Shown: positions 1 through 11,186 of the stretch, piece after piece
How positions within the stretch are numbered: the stretch's first letter is position 1
How the letters are laid out: every line of letters begins with the position of its first letter
DNA from: Cucumis sativus
Taxonomy: Eukaryota > Streptophyta > Magnoliopsida > Cucurbitales > Cucurbitaceae
NCBI RefSeq assembly: GCF_000004075.3
Contig: NC_026657.2
Coordinates: forward strand, 29,110,408-29,174,407
Direction of reading: 5' to 3'
Length of the DNA: 64,000 nucleotides
Notes under the pieces: model-generated
Told to the model about the DNA's origin: nothing
Seen by the model: the letters and a program-made list of their open reading frames with translations, nothing else
Database searches by the model: none
Program-made: the position numbers and the translations under genes

Positions 1-320
1 TCCATGTCAAGAAGCATCATTTGGCAGCAACTTTTAAATACATATAGAAAAGTTGACTGCATAGGATATGATCAGGGCTCTTATCACATATCATCATCTT
101 ATACAGGCATCCTTATTCACAACCAGAATCTTATGTGAATCTCTTGGCAGTTTATATATTAGAACAAAGGCAAGTGATTTAGTAATTCAAACAGGAGCAC
201 AAGAAAATACTGTGAACAATGGGGAATTAAAGGTGAGAGGGAAAAGTAAGAGAAAAGGGAACATCAGCATGTGAGCATGTGATAGATACAAAAGTTAGAT
301 GTTCAGAAGCCTGAATGCAT

Positions 321-632
321 TTAAGGAATCTGTTTTACTTCTGATATTTCTTGAAGAATAGCCAAAACTCTGTTACTTGAAGAATAGCCTGCATCGTATT
401 TTTCATCACCAAATTGCCCAAGGGCTACGCTTTTTCGTATGAATGGTCGTAATGCTCCTATTCTTTTGTTTGGCAAGCTGCTGTGAGCTTAAACTGTTCC
501 AGACAAATTCATGATTTACTAAAAAAAGAAAAAAGATTCTGACTAGTTATAAGATCAAATAAGTTTTTACATACCAAGCCTTTTTGAAACTCTTCAATAT
601 TTGTGAGAATTCTTCTATAGTTGTGATCTCAA
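321..632 (-). CDS. C-terminal end of an unidentified minus-strand gene (partial)
   Basis: Two coding-like segments on the minus strand join in frame. The last exon (480 down to 321) follows a cacag acceptor and reads 52 residues to a TAA stop, including LPNKRIGALRPF, ALGQFGDEKYDAG and RVLAILQEI. The segment before it ends at a good donor (CTTG|gtatgt, exon edge at 575) and reads EITTIEEFSQILKSFKKA in a matching phase. Upstream of about 632 the frame meets stops and I see neither a convincing acceptor nor an ATG. Either the remaining exons are missed or lost, or this is a relic. I do not recognise the family. It points away from DET2. Confidence 0.42.
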
Positions 633-1324
633 TTTCTTATTCTTAATCTTTTTTTTCTTTGAACGTCTCCCACAATAATTGTATTTATGAAATTCAATTT
701 TTAGTAATTGTGGACTCAACTCTTAAATTTTCATTTCACTGTGTTTCTAGGTGTTGAATAAAAAAAATAATCCTGGAGATGGTGTAATACTTACTCTCAA
801 CCTACTTTATCTTAATCATTTCACTCTGATCTGTTTATCTTAATCATTTCACTCTGATCTGTTTTTCTTACTTGATCTTGAAATATTCCACATCTTTCTT
901 CTTCTTCAACTATAAAAAGAAATAACAAATTTCTCTAACACTTTTCTCCCATATACTTCTCGATATGTGATGAATATAAAAACTTTTTGATTAGAAATCT
1001 TAAAATTATTTATTTCATCTGAAAAAACCTAAAATCTTCAATATTGAATAATGATGATTGATTTTCTCCATTTTTACCAAACTTTATTAAATGAAATTAC
1101 TCGACAAAGTCACCAAAAAGTGTCCCAAGTCTATAACCACAGTGGAGAAGGTGACTTGACTATGAGAGTCGATAGGCTTCCTTTACTGTGTCACCTTCTT
1201 TCTTTTAGGTATGTAGATCTGGATTTTAATGAGACATGGTACAAATTTGAAAACAGATCCGCCACAGATTTCTCAACTTGATTCAAACCTACAACCGGAA
1301 TCCTCGAATCCATCGCCTACTATG
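633..1324. other. Spacer and probable promoter/5' leader of DET2
   Basis: AT-rich sequence that holds the 28-bp duplication and a 10-bp perfect inverted repeat, AGAAGGTGAC near 1147 and its complement near 1192. No gene is visible. A short plus-strand reading frame at 1051-1281 does not resemble a protein I know and is probably leader sequence. Confidence 0.5.
806..861. repeat. 28-bp tandem duplication
   Basis: Two adjacent identical 28-base copies (806-833 and 834-861) begin with TTTATCTTAATC. They lie in the spacer upstream of DET2. The copies are identical, so the duplication is probably recent. Confidence 0.8.
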
Positions 1325-2104
1325 ATGGGTTGGGATCAGGCTCTGTTCCACAACAGTCTTCTCGCCCTGTACCTCATTGGACCACCGACCGTCGTCTCCC
1401 TGAGGTTTCTCCAGGCGCCGTACGGGAAACACATCCGACCCGGGTGGGGCCCGACTATGTCGGCTCCATTGGCCTGGTTCCTCATGGAAAGTCCCACCTT
1501 ATGGCTGACCCTCCTCCTCTTTCCTTCCGGCGATCACTCGTCCCATTCCAAGGCTCTCCTTCTCATCTCCCCCTTCCTCCTCCACTACCTCAATCGCACC
1601 TGCTTCTACCCTATTCGTCTTCTCTGGAGTGGAACTCGACGGAACGCCCAAGTCGGTTTTCCGGTGCTTGTGGCCATCATGGCATTCGGATTCAACTTGC
1701 TTAACTCTTACGTGCAGACCAGATCTGTGTCTCACTACGTAAAGTACGAGGGAGATGGGTGGTTTTGGTGGCGGTTTTTCGGTGGAGGAGTGGTTTTTGT
1801 GATGGGGATGGCGGTGAACATATGGTCGGATGGTGTACTGGTCGGACTGAAGAGGAGGGGCGGCGGTTATAAGGTGCCGACGGGAGGGTGGTTTGAGTTG
1901 GTGAGTTGTCCTAATTATTTGGGGGAGATTATGGAGTGGCTGGGCTGGGCGGTGATGTGCGGGTCATGGGCTGGGCTAGGGTTTTTCCTTTATACGTGTG
2001 CAAATTTAGTGCCTAGGGCACGTGCAAACCACACGTGGTACTTGAACAAGTTTGGAGAGGTTTATCCCATAAATAGGAAGGCTGTAATTCCCTTCTTGTA
2101 TTAA
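1325..2104 (+). CDS. DET2: Steroid 5-alpha-reductase (DET2-like), intronless
   Basis: The 259-residue protein, in a single exon, matches plant DET2, which reduces the delta-4 double bond of campestenone-type precursors in brassinosteroid synthesis at the ER membrane with NADPH. Several hydrophobic segments span the protein. The C-terminal signature is complete: a YKVPTGGWFELVSCPNYLGE block, then ARANHTWYLNKFGEVYP and a PFLY end, as expected of the steroid dehydrogenase domain. The length agrees with the Arabidopsis enzyme (about 262). Two ATGs stand in tandem at 1322 and 1325, and the second gives the usual MGW-type start. The open frame extends further upstream but is not protein-like there. 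The next gene starts 205 bases after the stop. Confidence 0.93.
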   Translation: MGWDQALFHNSLLALYLIGPPTVVSLRFLQAPYGKHIRPGWGPTMSAPLAWFLMESPTLWLTLLLFPSGDHSSHSKALLLISPFLLHYLNRTCFYPIRLLWSGTRRNAQVGFPVLVAIMAFGFNLLNSYVQTRSVSHYVKYEGDGWFWWRFFGGGVVFVMGMAVNIWSDGVLVGLKRRGGGYKVPTGGWFELVSCPNYLGEIMEWLGWAVMCGSWAGLGFFLYTCANLVPRARANHTWYLNKFGEVYPINRKAVIPFLY

Positions 2105-2309
2105 TGTCTTATCAAATTTCAATTTAAAATTAATAAATTCCTTTGCCTTATTAATTTTTTTTTTTTTTTAATTTGATGAAACTTATTATTAATTATGAGA
2201 ACAAATTAAATTACATAATATATCAAACGTGGGGATAGCTCACGTGGAGAGCGCGTGTTCGAATATAATAGGCAAAGCAAAGTAGCGACTCTCTCTTCGT
2301 TCTTCTCCG

Positions 2310-4954
2310 ATGGATATTATGGCGGAGAAGTCCCAAAATGGTGAGAAACCTCTACCAGTTTCTTCTTTCTTTATTCTTATGGTTCTTATTTCTTCCTTTA
2401 TCTGATTTTCTTCCCTTATTAAGTTCGTTGTCTGTTTGTTCATCTTTGTAGTGTCAATTCTCGAGCAATTGCAACTAGGAATTGCTCGGTTTGAGCTCTC
2501 ATCTTCTCCTGTAAGTTCAATTTCACCTTCGAACTCAGTTGCTTCTTCTTTCCCTTTGTCTATGAATCCCAGTTATCCACTCTTTGCTAAAATTGGACCC
2601 GTGCTGTAAGTTCATTCCTTCTCTTTTAATTTGTGGTAGAGCTTTTGAATGCCATTGTTTTTCCAACTTCATAAATTGATATTCTTAGGGGGATTGAATC
2701 GCCTGCATTGAGGAAAGCTGAGCAATACAAAGTTCAAAAAGTTACTGGAGATGGACGCTGCCTTTTCCGTGCGCTTGTAACCTTCATTTCCCTATTTATT
2801 CTGTTGTTCACTCCTGAACTGAACTTATTTTGTGATTTACTCTGTTTGTACTAATTAATGTTTCAAATTATCTAATTGTGTATTTATGATTTTGATAGCC
2901 ATTTCATCTTCAGTTATATGTTTCTGGAAATCCGATCTGTTTGTTAATAGTTAATTTATTTTGCGATATATTTCTTATTATTATGATCACGTGTTTTTGC
3001 TTCTGAAATTTTACTCAACTTGTATGAAGTGGAAGACAAATCAATTGTTAGGAACAAGGGTATTCTTTAGAAACAGAAGATTAAAGTCTGTCATTTCATT
3101 CTTAATTACTGTCATAGTATTTGTGTTCTCGCTTACTGGATGCAGCAAAGGGAGTGGAAGCTAATTTTCTTGCCTATTAAACTAACTTCCTCCTGATAAA
3201 ATCAGGCTAAAGGAATGGCTTTCAACAGGGGGATTCCTCTTCGTCCATTTGAGGAGAAAAATGATGCAGGTTAGCTCAGATATATCATCTCTAGTAGGTA
3301 TATTGCTAGTCTAAACATATATTATTTTGGATAATTGAGTGCAGAACATAATGTTCAAGTTGATAGAATAAGCAGGAGGATTGTCCAAATATTTTGTTTG
3401 CTATAACAGCCAAATGTCTTTGGAAGGTGCTTCGGTTGTATGCTACGTATAACTCAGCATCAGAGCTAGAATCTTGAAAGAAAAAAAAAAAGAACTTCAT
3501 ACTTTTGTGGCTTATGAAGTGATGAAGTTTTTGATTAAATAGCTTGGCCAAAAAAAAACTGTCAAGAGGAAAATGATATACTACCTAAATTTGTAGCAAT
3601 CGGTTTGTGCTATGTTATTTAATAAATGATTGATGCTGGTAGATTAAGCATGCAGATGATTTACGCATGGCCGTGAAAGAAGTCATTTGTGACAATGGCA
3701 AAGAAAAACGGCAGTATGAAGCAGCCCTCATAGCAATTACTGTAGAGGAGCCATTAGAACGGTTAGTTTGTTTGCCCATTACTTTTTCATTATGTGAAAC
3801 TGTCCTTTTAGATTTTTGTAGTTTTTGCTTGCGGTCTGATAATGAGAGCTTCCAAAAGTAAATTTCAGCTATTGCCAACGAATTCGGACACCTGATTTCT
3901 GGGGAGGAGAGTCGGAGCTATTGGTTAGTTCTCTATTCCCTTCCACTAGCGCGTCTTCACAAGGAATACTCAGAATTTTATTTATTTCTTGCACATGTGT
4001 GCTTTATGTGTGAAGGTGCTCTTTGTTGAGATAATGAATCATGATCTGTATTAATCTCCATCAGGTATTGTCAAAGCTCTGCAAGCAACCTATCATTGTC
4101 TACATACCAGAGCATGAGGTATACTTTTATCAATGACCATAAAAGTGTTGGTTTGATAACTGAGGTTGATTATATCCTCTGATAGTTTCCTGGGTTATTA
4201 ACAGTGTAGGAACAAGATTTGGTGGTGTTACCCTTTTTAAGTTTAACTTTGATAATTTTACTTAGTCTCATTTGATTACACTTTCATTTTTAGTTTCCTA
4301 TTTTAAAAAACAAAACTAATATTTTTAGTTAAACTCTAAAAATAAAACTAAAATTTTTAGCTATGTTTGGTAATCCTTTTGGTTTTTGGTTTTATAAAAT
4401 CGTGCTTGCTTCACACAATTCCTTGATCGTGTTTCCATATTTTCTATGTAAACACACATGAATCTTTCTTTCCCCAAATTTAAAAAACAAAACCAAAATT
4501 TTAAAAAATATTATTTTTTCAGTTTGCAAAATTTGAATTTTGAAAACACTAAACAATAAAACACACAAATCAATATATGAAAGTGGTGATTATAGTCTTA
4601 ACTTAAAAAAAAAAACAAAAAAAAAAAACCAAAATGGTTGCGAAAGGCAAAGAGGGGCTTAGTTTTTAGATCTTGGCTTGGTTTTTAAAAAACGTGGGCA
4701 AAGAGTGGATAGCAAAATAAAGGAACTCAATATGCAGGGTTTTCAAACAAAAGATTTGTTAGATAAACATGTTTAATTCACTTCTGTTTACTTGGATTTT
4801 GGTTTTTGTACTTGATTTGCAGCACAGAATGGGTTGTCGGGGCTCTAGCTTTATTCCTATTGCAGAATATGGAGCTGAGTTCAAGGGAGGAAAGCCCAAG
4901 AAACCTGTGAGGTTGCTTTACAGCGGTAGAAACCACTACGATCTACTTGTTTGA
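2310..4954 (+). CDS. OTU-domain deubiquitinating cysteine protease (OTU3-like)
   Basis: Eight exons join cleanly: 2310-2340, 2452-2605, 2689-2776, 3206-3269, 3656-3761, 3869-3923, 4065-4118 and 4823-4954. They encode 227 residues. The OTU fold is shown by VTGDGRCLFRAL (Asp83, catalytic Cys86), a central TPDFWGGESELLVLSKLC block and the terminal NHYDLLV carrying the catalytic His222. Such enzymes remove ubiquitin from substrates. From memory the closest Arabidopsis relative is OTU3 (At2g38025), a near neighbour of DET2 there as well. Two ATGs, at 2310 and 2319, could start the protein, and the choice changes only three residues. Two ACGTGG-type motifs lie just upstream (near 2228 and 2240). 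Confidence 0.9.
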
Positions 4955-6025
4955 GAATCTATTTGAAGGCCATCTCATTCCCACCTTGTTTTTTTCGAGT
5001 AAAAATGGGTTGATAGATTTGAATCAGGAACCACTTGTTTTTCACACCCTTGTTACTGATGCTATCTAAACATAACAAAAGAAATTGAGGCATGGTTGAC
5101 AGGGTACAATTAGCCTTTCAACAATGGTAGGATAACCTCAACAACACAACAACCGAAGCTCTCTTGTGGGCAATCACTTTTTGTAAAAGCTGTTGCATTT
5201 AGTTTTAAAAAGTGTTGTATTTCGTGAGGATTAATGGGGAGAGTAATGCACTTTACATATAAATAATTGGACAAAGGACACTTTTAAAATGATTAGGTGA
5301 ATAAGAGTACTATTTTTATTTATATTGAAACGGGTCTCTTTAAAAAAATGCATTCCACTATAAGATATAGCAAGATCTGTGTTAGATAACAAATTTATAA
5401 ATTAAATTTCAATTTAACTTTTGTTTAAAAATGTGTTTAGAAAATATATTTATAAACTAATTCGTTAATCACTAAAGACTTTTTTTTTTTTCTTTTGAGC
5501 TACTAAAGACTAGATTGAATATACACGGCTACTACTTTGTTTATGAACTAGTTTTATATTAATTTTCATTTGGTGATATCTAATCTAACACAATACATTA
5601 ACTATCAAACATTAAAAAATCAACAAGAACAATTTATTTGCATTAGTTGAAATACAATTTTTACAAAGTTTATTTGCATTGGTATTTATGATTATATAAA
5701 AAGGAGATGCACACGCTTGAAACAGTTTGGGAACACGTGTGGAATTTGAACTTCCGATTCCGTCGTAGAAACTGACAAAAGGGAAAAAGATCCAATGCCT
5801 CTTTCTTCCTTATTACCGCATTTCCCTTTCTTCCTTTTCTTCCTTTTCTTCCTTTCCAAATACTCAAATAGAGAGAGAGAGAGAGAGAGAGATAATAATA
5901 ATAATAAGCATTCACCAAAAGTTACACGCATTCCTTTCTTCTTCCCTCTAATCTATTCTAATCTAATCTAATCTAGGGTTTATAATTTCTTCCTTTTCCT
6001 CCTCCCCCCTCTCATTCCTCCGATT
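4955..6025. other. Spacer between the two deubiquitinase genes
   Basis: The first part is the OTU 3' end and AT-rich sequence. The last 200 bases are a pyrimidine-rich leader with TTTTCTTCC repeats, a GA run (5871-5892) and TAA repeats (5893-5907), followed by TCTAATC repeats near 5947. It is probably the promoter and 5' UTR of the Josephin gene. No further gene is seen. Confidence 0.6.
5871..5907. repeat. GA and TAA microsatellite in a 5' leader
   Basis: Eleven GA units pass directly into about five TAA units, some 120 bases before the start codon of the Josephin gene. Length variation would be expected here. Confidence 0.85.
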
Positions 6026-8582
6026 ATGGACGGTGCCTGCAATGGCGGCATGTTGTATCACGAGGTTCAGGAATCCAAGCTCTGCGCTGTGCATTGCGTC
6101 AACACCGTCTTACAAGGTCCTTTTTTCTCCGAATTCGATTTGGCTGCTCTCGCTTCCGATCTCGACCGCAAAGAGCGCCAGATGATGCTTTCTGGTTCCA
6201 CCACCGGTGACTTTCTCTCCGAAGAGTCTCACAATGTCTCCTTAGATGGTGATTTCAGCATCCAGGTTTCCTTTCTTCTTCTTCTTCTTCCTTCTACTCA
6301 ACTACTATCGTCGCTTTACTCTAACTAATTACGCTTCTTCCTCTCTGGAATTTTCTTCATTTAATTTGAATTCCATTTGTCATCTCACTTGACTACTCGA
6401 ATTCTAGGTTTTTATTGCATATTTCAATTGCATTCAGGAACAGTGGTTTGTGTGAATATATAATAATATCTTACGGAAAGTGATTGAATTTTGATTCTGA
6501 TATCCTAGTTATGTATTCTTTTTACAGTAGGAATAGGCTAACCGGTTTAAGCCACTATGTGACTATTTCTAAAGACAATGTTTGTTCCCTACTTGCACAA
6601 ACCCATATCCCCTATTCTCCCCTATGTCCCAGTGTCATCTGCCTGAGGTAGCTGTGTTGATGAATAACATGCCAATGCAGGACCTTTGTTAGTTTTCAAA
6701 TCCAAATGACCTGCGAGTTACTAAATGGGCCTTAATTCTTGAATTTAATTTGAATTAGCACATGGGATGGTGGGAGATCACTTGAAAGATTTCTGTTGAT
6801 AAGCACTTGATAAAGGAGAAGATTGTTCAAGGAATAATATGCATCCCTTATCTTCCGACAGTAGAACAAATAGTAGATGTGTTAACTAAAGGTCTTCCAA
6901 AGTGGCACTTCAATAACTTAATTGACAAGCTAACTATGGATGATATCTCCAAACCAGCTTGAGGGGGAGTGTTGATTATTTTCTTTATTGTCAATATTTT
7001 CATTGTATTTAAGATATATTTGAGTATTTATTTTTCACTTATTTGTATTTTCCTAATCTGTATTGGGTATTTCTTCTATTTAAGAAAACCCTGTTCTTTC
7101 TAAGAGAAGTAAGAGAAAAACACCATTGAGGGGTGAACTGAGGGAGTAGACAAGGATTTAGTGAGTACTCAAAGAAGACTGAAAGTGGCAAGTGAGGATG
7201 GGGCTCCCAAATCTTGTTATTTTTTCGTTCTTAATGTTAAAAACCTTTGTTTCCTGTGAATTACCCCAGACAAGGCACGTTGCGTATGAATTTTGTGTAT
7301 ATTAGACTGATGAAACTCGATATCTTGTTTTGGATACTCGAATTTGCACACTATATCTCCTTTCTTACTTTTCTTTTTTGTATCTTGGGTAATGTTTTAA
7401 TGTAAAGCTGTGTAGTATTTAGAGGGATTGCAGTTCATTTTGTATAGATAATTTTTTTTCCTGTATTTATATAAAGCAAGCAAAACGTTAAACTTGGTGG
7501 GATGATCTTATTTCTTTAAACCACAATATATTTGCTTGCAGGTCTTACAAAAGGCTTTGGAGGTATGGGATCTCCAAGTCATTCCTCTCAACTCACCAGT
7601 TGCTGAGCCTGCGCAGATTGATCCTCAACTGGAGAATGCATTTATATGTCACTTGCAAGATCATTGGTTTTGTATTAGGAAAGTGAACGGGGAATGGTAC
7701 AATTTTGACAGTTTATATGCAGCCCCTCAGCATCTTTCTAAGTTTTACCTTTCAGCTTACTTGGACTCTCTAAAGGGCTTCGGTTGGAGCATATTTATTG
7801 TTAGGGGTAACTTCCCTAAGGATTTTCCCATCTCATCCTCTGAAGCATCCAACGGTTATGGTCAGTGGCTTTCTCCTGAGGATGCTGAGAGGATAACCAA
7901 ATCGTGCAACTCCACCCAAGCCCCCCCTCCTCCTCAAAGAGCAAACTGGACAGAGCAGCAAGATACGTTTCTTTCATCTGGAGAAACAGAAATGCTAATA
8001 GACATGGAGGATGAGGATTTGAAGGCTGCAATAGCTGCCAGCCTTATGGATTCCTCAGCAGTCATGGCAGCGGGAGTTGCTAACCCTCCAAATGAACCTG
8101 TAGTTTCCTCCACCCAAGCTGGCTCCCCTCAGAATGTACCTGCTGTTGCCCTTGAAACTGCCAACACCCAAGATGTACTCGCAGTTTCCCCAAACGCCTC
8201 CATCCTCGAAGATGTTCCTGCAGTCTCTCCAGAAGCTGCCACTCTGCAAGATGTACCTGCAATTTCAGCCAAAGCTGCCTCCCCTCAAAATGCACCTAAT
8301 GTTTCTCCTGAAGCTTCCACCTCCCAGGATGTATGTGAACTTTCCCCCAATGCCGCCGATATCCCTCAAGATTTACATACAGTTTCCACCGCCAAAGCTG
8401 CCATCCCCAAGAATAAATCTGCAGTCTGCACGGAAGTTTCTGTTCATCAAAACGAGTCTGGAAATGAATCTGTAGGCAATGCAGACACTGCCTTCTGTGA
8501 CAGTGGATCTGCAGATAATACAGAATGCGCCGTTTCCAGCCCTCGAAAGAAAATTAGTCGTACGAATGAGGGAACTGCGTGA
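6026..8582 (+). CDS. Josephin-domain deubiquitinase, ataxin-3 homologue
   Basis: Two exons (6026-6265 and 7542-8582) encode 426 residues. The Josephin domain fills about residues 9-190. Its triad is visible: Cys20 in SKLCAVHCVN, His121 in QDHWFCIRKV and Asn134 in WYNFDSL. A ubiquitin-interacting motif follows near residues 236-252 (DEDLKAAIAASL). Ataxin-3 enzymes trim ubiquitin chains, often beside p97/CDC48. The tail has no polyglutamine tract. It carries instead nine degenerate 13-14-residue repeats at about residues 265-384, listed separately, and ends in a basic SPRKKISRTNE stretch. The single intron holds an old copia retrotransposon fragment. The likely Arabidopsis counterpart, from memory, is At3g54130. 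Confidence 0.93.
6765..7272 (+). mobile_element. Ty1/copia LTR retrotransposon, 3' fragment (fossil)
   Basis: Inside the Josephin gene intron lies the tail of a copia element: a remnant of the RNase H end of pol, a purine-rich tract (GAGGGGGAG) and a probable 3' LTR of about 300 bases from 6970 (TGTTGATTA) to about 7272 (...GACA). The 5' part of the element is absent, so it is strongly truncated and inactive. It lies in the same direction as the host gene. The coding remnant is still recognisable, which suggests moderate rather than great age. No target-site duplication was identified. Confidence 0.75.
8094..8453 (+). repeat. Degenerate 39/42-bp coding repeat, nine units, in the ataxin-3 homologue
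   Basis: The 360 bases encode nine tandem units of 13 or 14 residues, with a consensus close to VPAVSPEAATLQD. Examples are VLAVSPNASILED, VPAISAKAASPQN and APNVSPEASTSQD. The units differ at many positions but keep the Val/Ser-Pro and the terminal Gln-Asp/Asn, so the expansion is not recent. It lies between the ubiquitin-interacting motif and the C-terminus and is probably disordered. Confidence 0.85.
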
Positions 8583-9668
8583 GGAAGAATGAATGCTTTC
8601 TGCCTTGAATATGATTTTTGGTTCAAGACGGACAAGAACCGGATTGGCTCATAAACAAGAATAAGAGAATTTTCAGGAGAATGGGAACCCAGATCCTTAT
8701 TGAAGTTGAGGTTAGCTAGTAGAAGTCGAATTCTCATGCTTTACAATCGTTCTGTGCAGTGTAACTATTTTCAACTTTTTCAATTTTCAGATTGACTGTA
8801 TAAACTTATAAAAAATAAGCCGTCGTTCGGCCCCGGATTGTCACAGCTGTTCGTTTTACAGAGCTGCATTTGTCTTTGAAAATATTTTTAGAGTTCTCAA
8901 AGCATTCCCCCACTATCACGTCAAAATCTAATCTCATATTCCTTTGTTATGAGTAGCCCCAACTCGTATCAAATTATCTGAATTCATTATTAGTGTATTA
9001 GTGGATTTAAATACACATTTCAACCAACCTAATTTAAATACTCTTTTATTAGGTTTAGGTTAGAGTCTATCACTCAAATAAATATACAATAAATTCACAA
9101 TTCAAACCGTATGGTTGCATAAAAAAACAAGCTTTTCTACTCAAGAAAATCCAACATATAAAAATGTTTAATTAACTTGATTGGATGCCACTTGACTCAT
9201 GAATTTTTGTGTAAATCCAGAATTTGTTACTTGGGAACTATTATATGAAGGTAATTCTTATGGGCGTACTCAAATAAAATAAAAGGATGAATCTTTAAAT
9301 GCCCATGTGAAATAATTCATTTGATCAGAGGATTATACAGAGAACATCCTCTTCCTCTCTCTCTCTCTCTGTAACCAGTCAAAAAAAAGAAAAAGGAAAT
9401 GAATGTCAATACCAATTCCAATGGGGAAATGAAGAAGGAGAGGAATAAAAAGGCACGAGGGACATGGCGCTTTTGACCTGTCAGCTGGCCCATTTCATTT
9501 CTTACCATTCCAAATAGTCTGCCTCTCAACACTGAGTGGACAACAAATAAAAGTTAAACACACGAACTTCTGTTTTTCTTTTTCTGTTGGCTGGCTGCTT
9601 CAGACCTCTCTGTTTCTGTTTCTTTAGGGTATTTTTGAAATCAAGATCCTCTCTTTTCAATTCTTTTC
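8583..9668. other. Spacer between the Josephin and reticulon genes
   Basis: Holds the Josephin 3' UTR and then an AT-rich stretch. From about 9310 a CT-rich segment leads to the reticulon 5' UTR. No gene is seen. Confidence 0.5.
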
Positions 9669-11186
9669 ATGGGTTCCTCCGATCGTTTATTTTGTAAGCA
9701 GCGAACCCTTCATGAAATTGTTGGCGGCGGTATTGGTATGTTAAGATCTTCTTATTTCTGGGTTTTTTTTTTTCCTTGATGGTGGATCCTTTTAAATTTC
9801 TTTTGGATTGCTCTATTTCGATTTTCAATTGACTTTGCTGTTGAATTTCATAGCAGTTATGGGAAATTTTTAATCCATCAACTATTTTCCTCTTTTCTTC
9901 ATCCCAAATGAAATTCTTGCTGTGGATTCTGCTTTTCTCTGCAGCTGCTAGAGTTCTAGGATCCATTTCTTTTGCTATAAAATCACTAAGGATTGGATTT
10001 AACTTTTGAGTTTTTAATCTGTTCAGTTGCAGATGTAATTCTTTGGAGACGGAAGAATCTAACTATGGGGATATTGTTAATAACGTTGGCGACTTGGTTG
10101 GTGTTTGAGAGATGTGGTTACACACTTTTGTCTTTAATCTCCAGTGTTCTACTTCTTCTTGTTACCATTATTTTTCTCTGGGCCAAATCTGCTTCCATTC
10201 TCAATAGGTAACTAATCGGAGATTGCCTCTTGACTTGCCTGTTATAAACTATCTCTTCAATTTGAATATCAACGAAGAACGGTGAACTGATATATAGGTT
10301 TGAGAATGCATGATCTTTAATAGATAAGAGGCATTTCCCTATTGGATTTGTCAATGGTCTTGAATAATGATTAGGTCCTGGTTCAAATTCTCTAATTTTT
10401 CAACTACTTAATCTCTTAATTTGTCCTTGCTTTCTTTTACATTTGACGAACATTTTGGGATTTCTACTTCCGTGAGTTTCATTCACTTAGTAATACTACG
10501 AGATATGTAAATGCATTCGGTAGTTTTCAAGCATTCTAAAACTTACCAATTTAAAATATAGTATTTAGTTTTTGATCCACTGCTGTCTCCTGGGTTCAGA
10601 AGTGAAAATTGTTCTTGAATTTATATCTTTCCAGGCTTCCTTAGTTGCATGCTAATGAAGTGTAGCTTAACTTCTAAGTACTTTGATTAAGATTACTTCT
10701 GACTCTGCCACTTTTCTTCCTGAACAGACCAGCGCCGCCTCTTCCTGAGTTGTATCTCTCAGAAGATATGGTAAACGAAGCTGCATCTTTCATCCGTTCC
10801 CGTGTGAATGCTTTTCTATCTGTTACGCAAGATATAGCCATGGGAAAAGACCCCAGGTTGTTCTTCAAAGTAGCTGCTTGCCTGTGGCTGATCTCAGTTA
10901 TCAGTGGCTTGACTGATATGATCACTTTGGCTTACACCAGTAAGTTTTCAATTTTCAGTGTCCATAATTGGACGATGATCAATGGAATTCATAGACATTT
11001 TTTCTCTCTATGACAGGCCTTCTACTCGTGCTTACAATCCCCGCATTGTATGAGAAGTATGAAGATTATGTAGATAGACATGCCATATTGATGTACAAAA
11101 AATTGTATCAGTTTTATGTGAAATTGGATGAGATGCGAGTTCTGACATACCAACAATGGATTTTGGAGAAAGAAAAACTGAGCTGA
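9669..11186 (+). CDS. Reticulon-like protein B (RTNLB)
   Basis: Four exons (9669-9735, 10027-10207, 10728-10939, 11017-11186) encode 209 residues with a reticulon-homology domain. The opening reads RTLHEIVGGG, then the typical VADVILWRRKN at the exon 1/2 joint. That match is why I placed the acceptor at 10026 rather than six bases later. Two long hydrophobic hairpins follow, one near residues 36-75 and one near 120-155, separated by an APPLPELYLSEDMVNEA loop. These hairpins bend the tubular ER membrane. The C-terminus is short and charged. The small size and short N-terminus fit the RTNLB type. From memory Arabidopsis has RTNLB12 (At3g54120) beside its Josephin gene, the same order as here. 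Confidence 0.92.

Noticed and set aside
8134-8475. Overlapping frames on both strands across the ataxin-3 repeat
   Set aside because: They are open only because the 39-bp repeat keeps all frames periodic, and they are shadows of the true frame.
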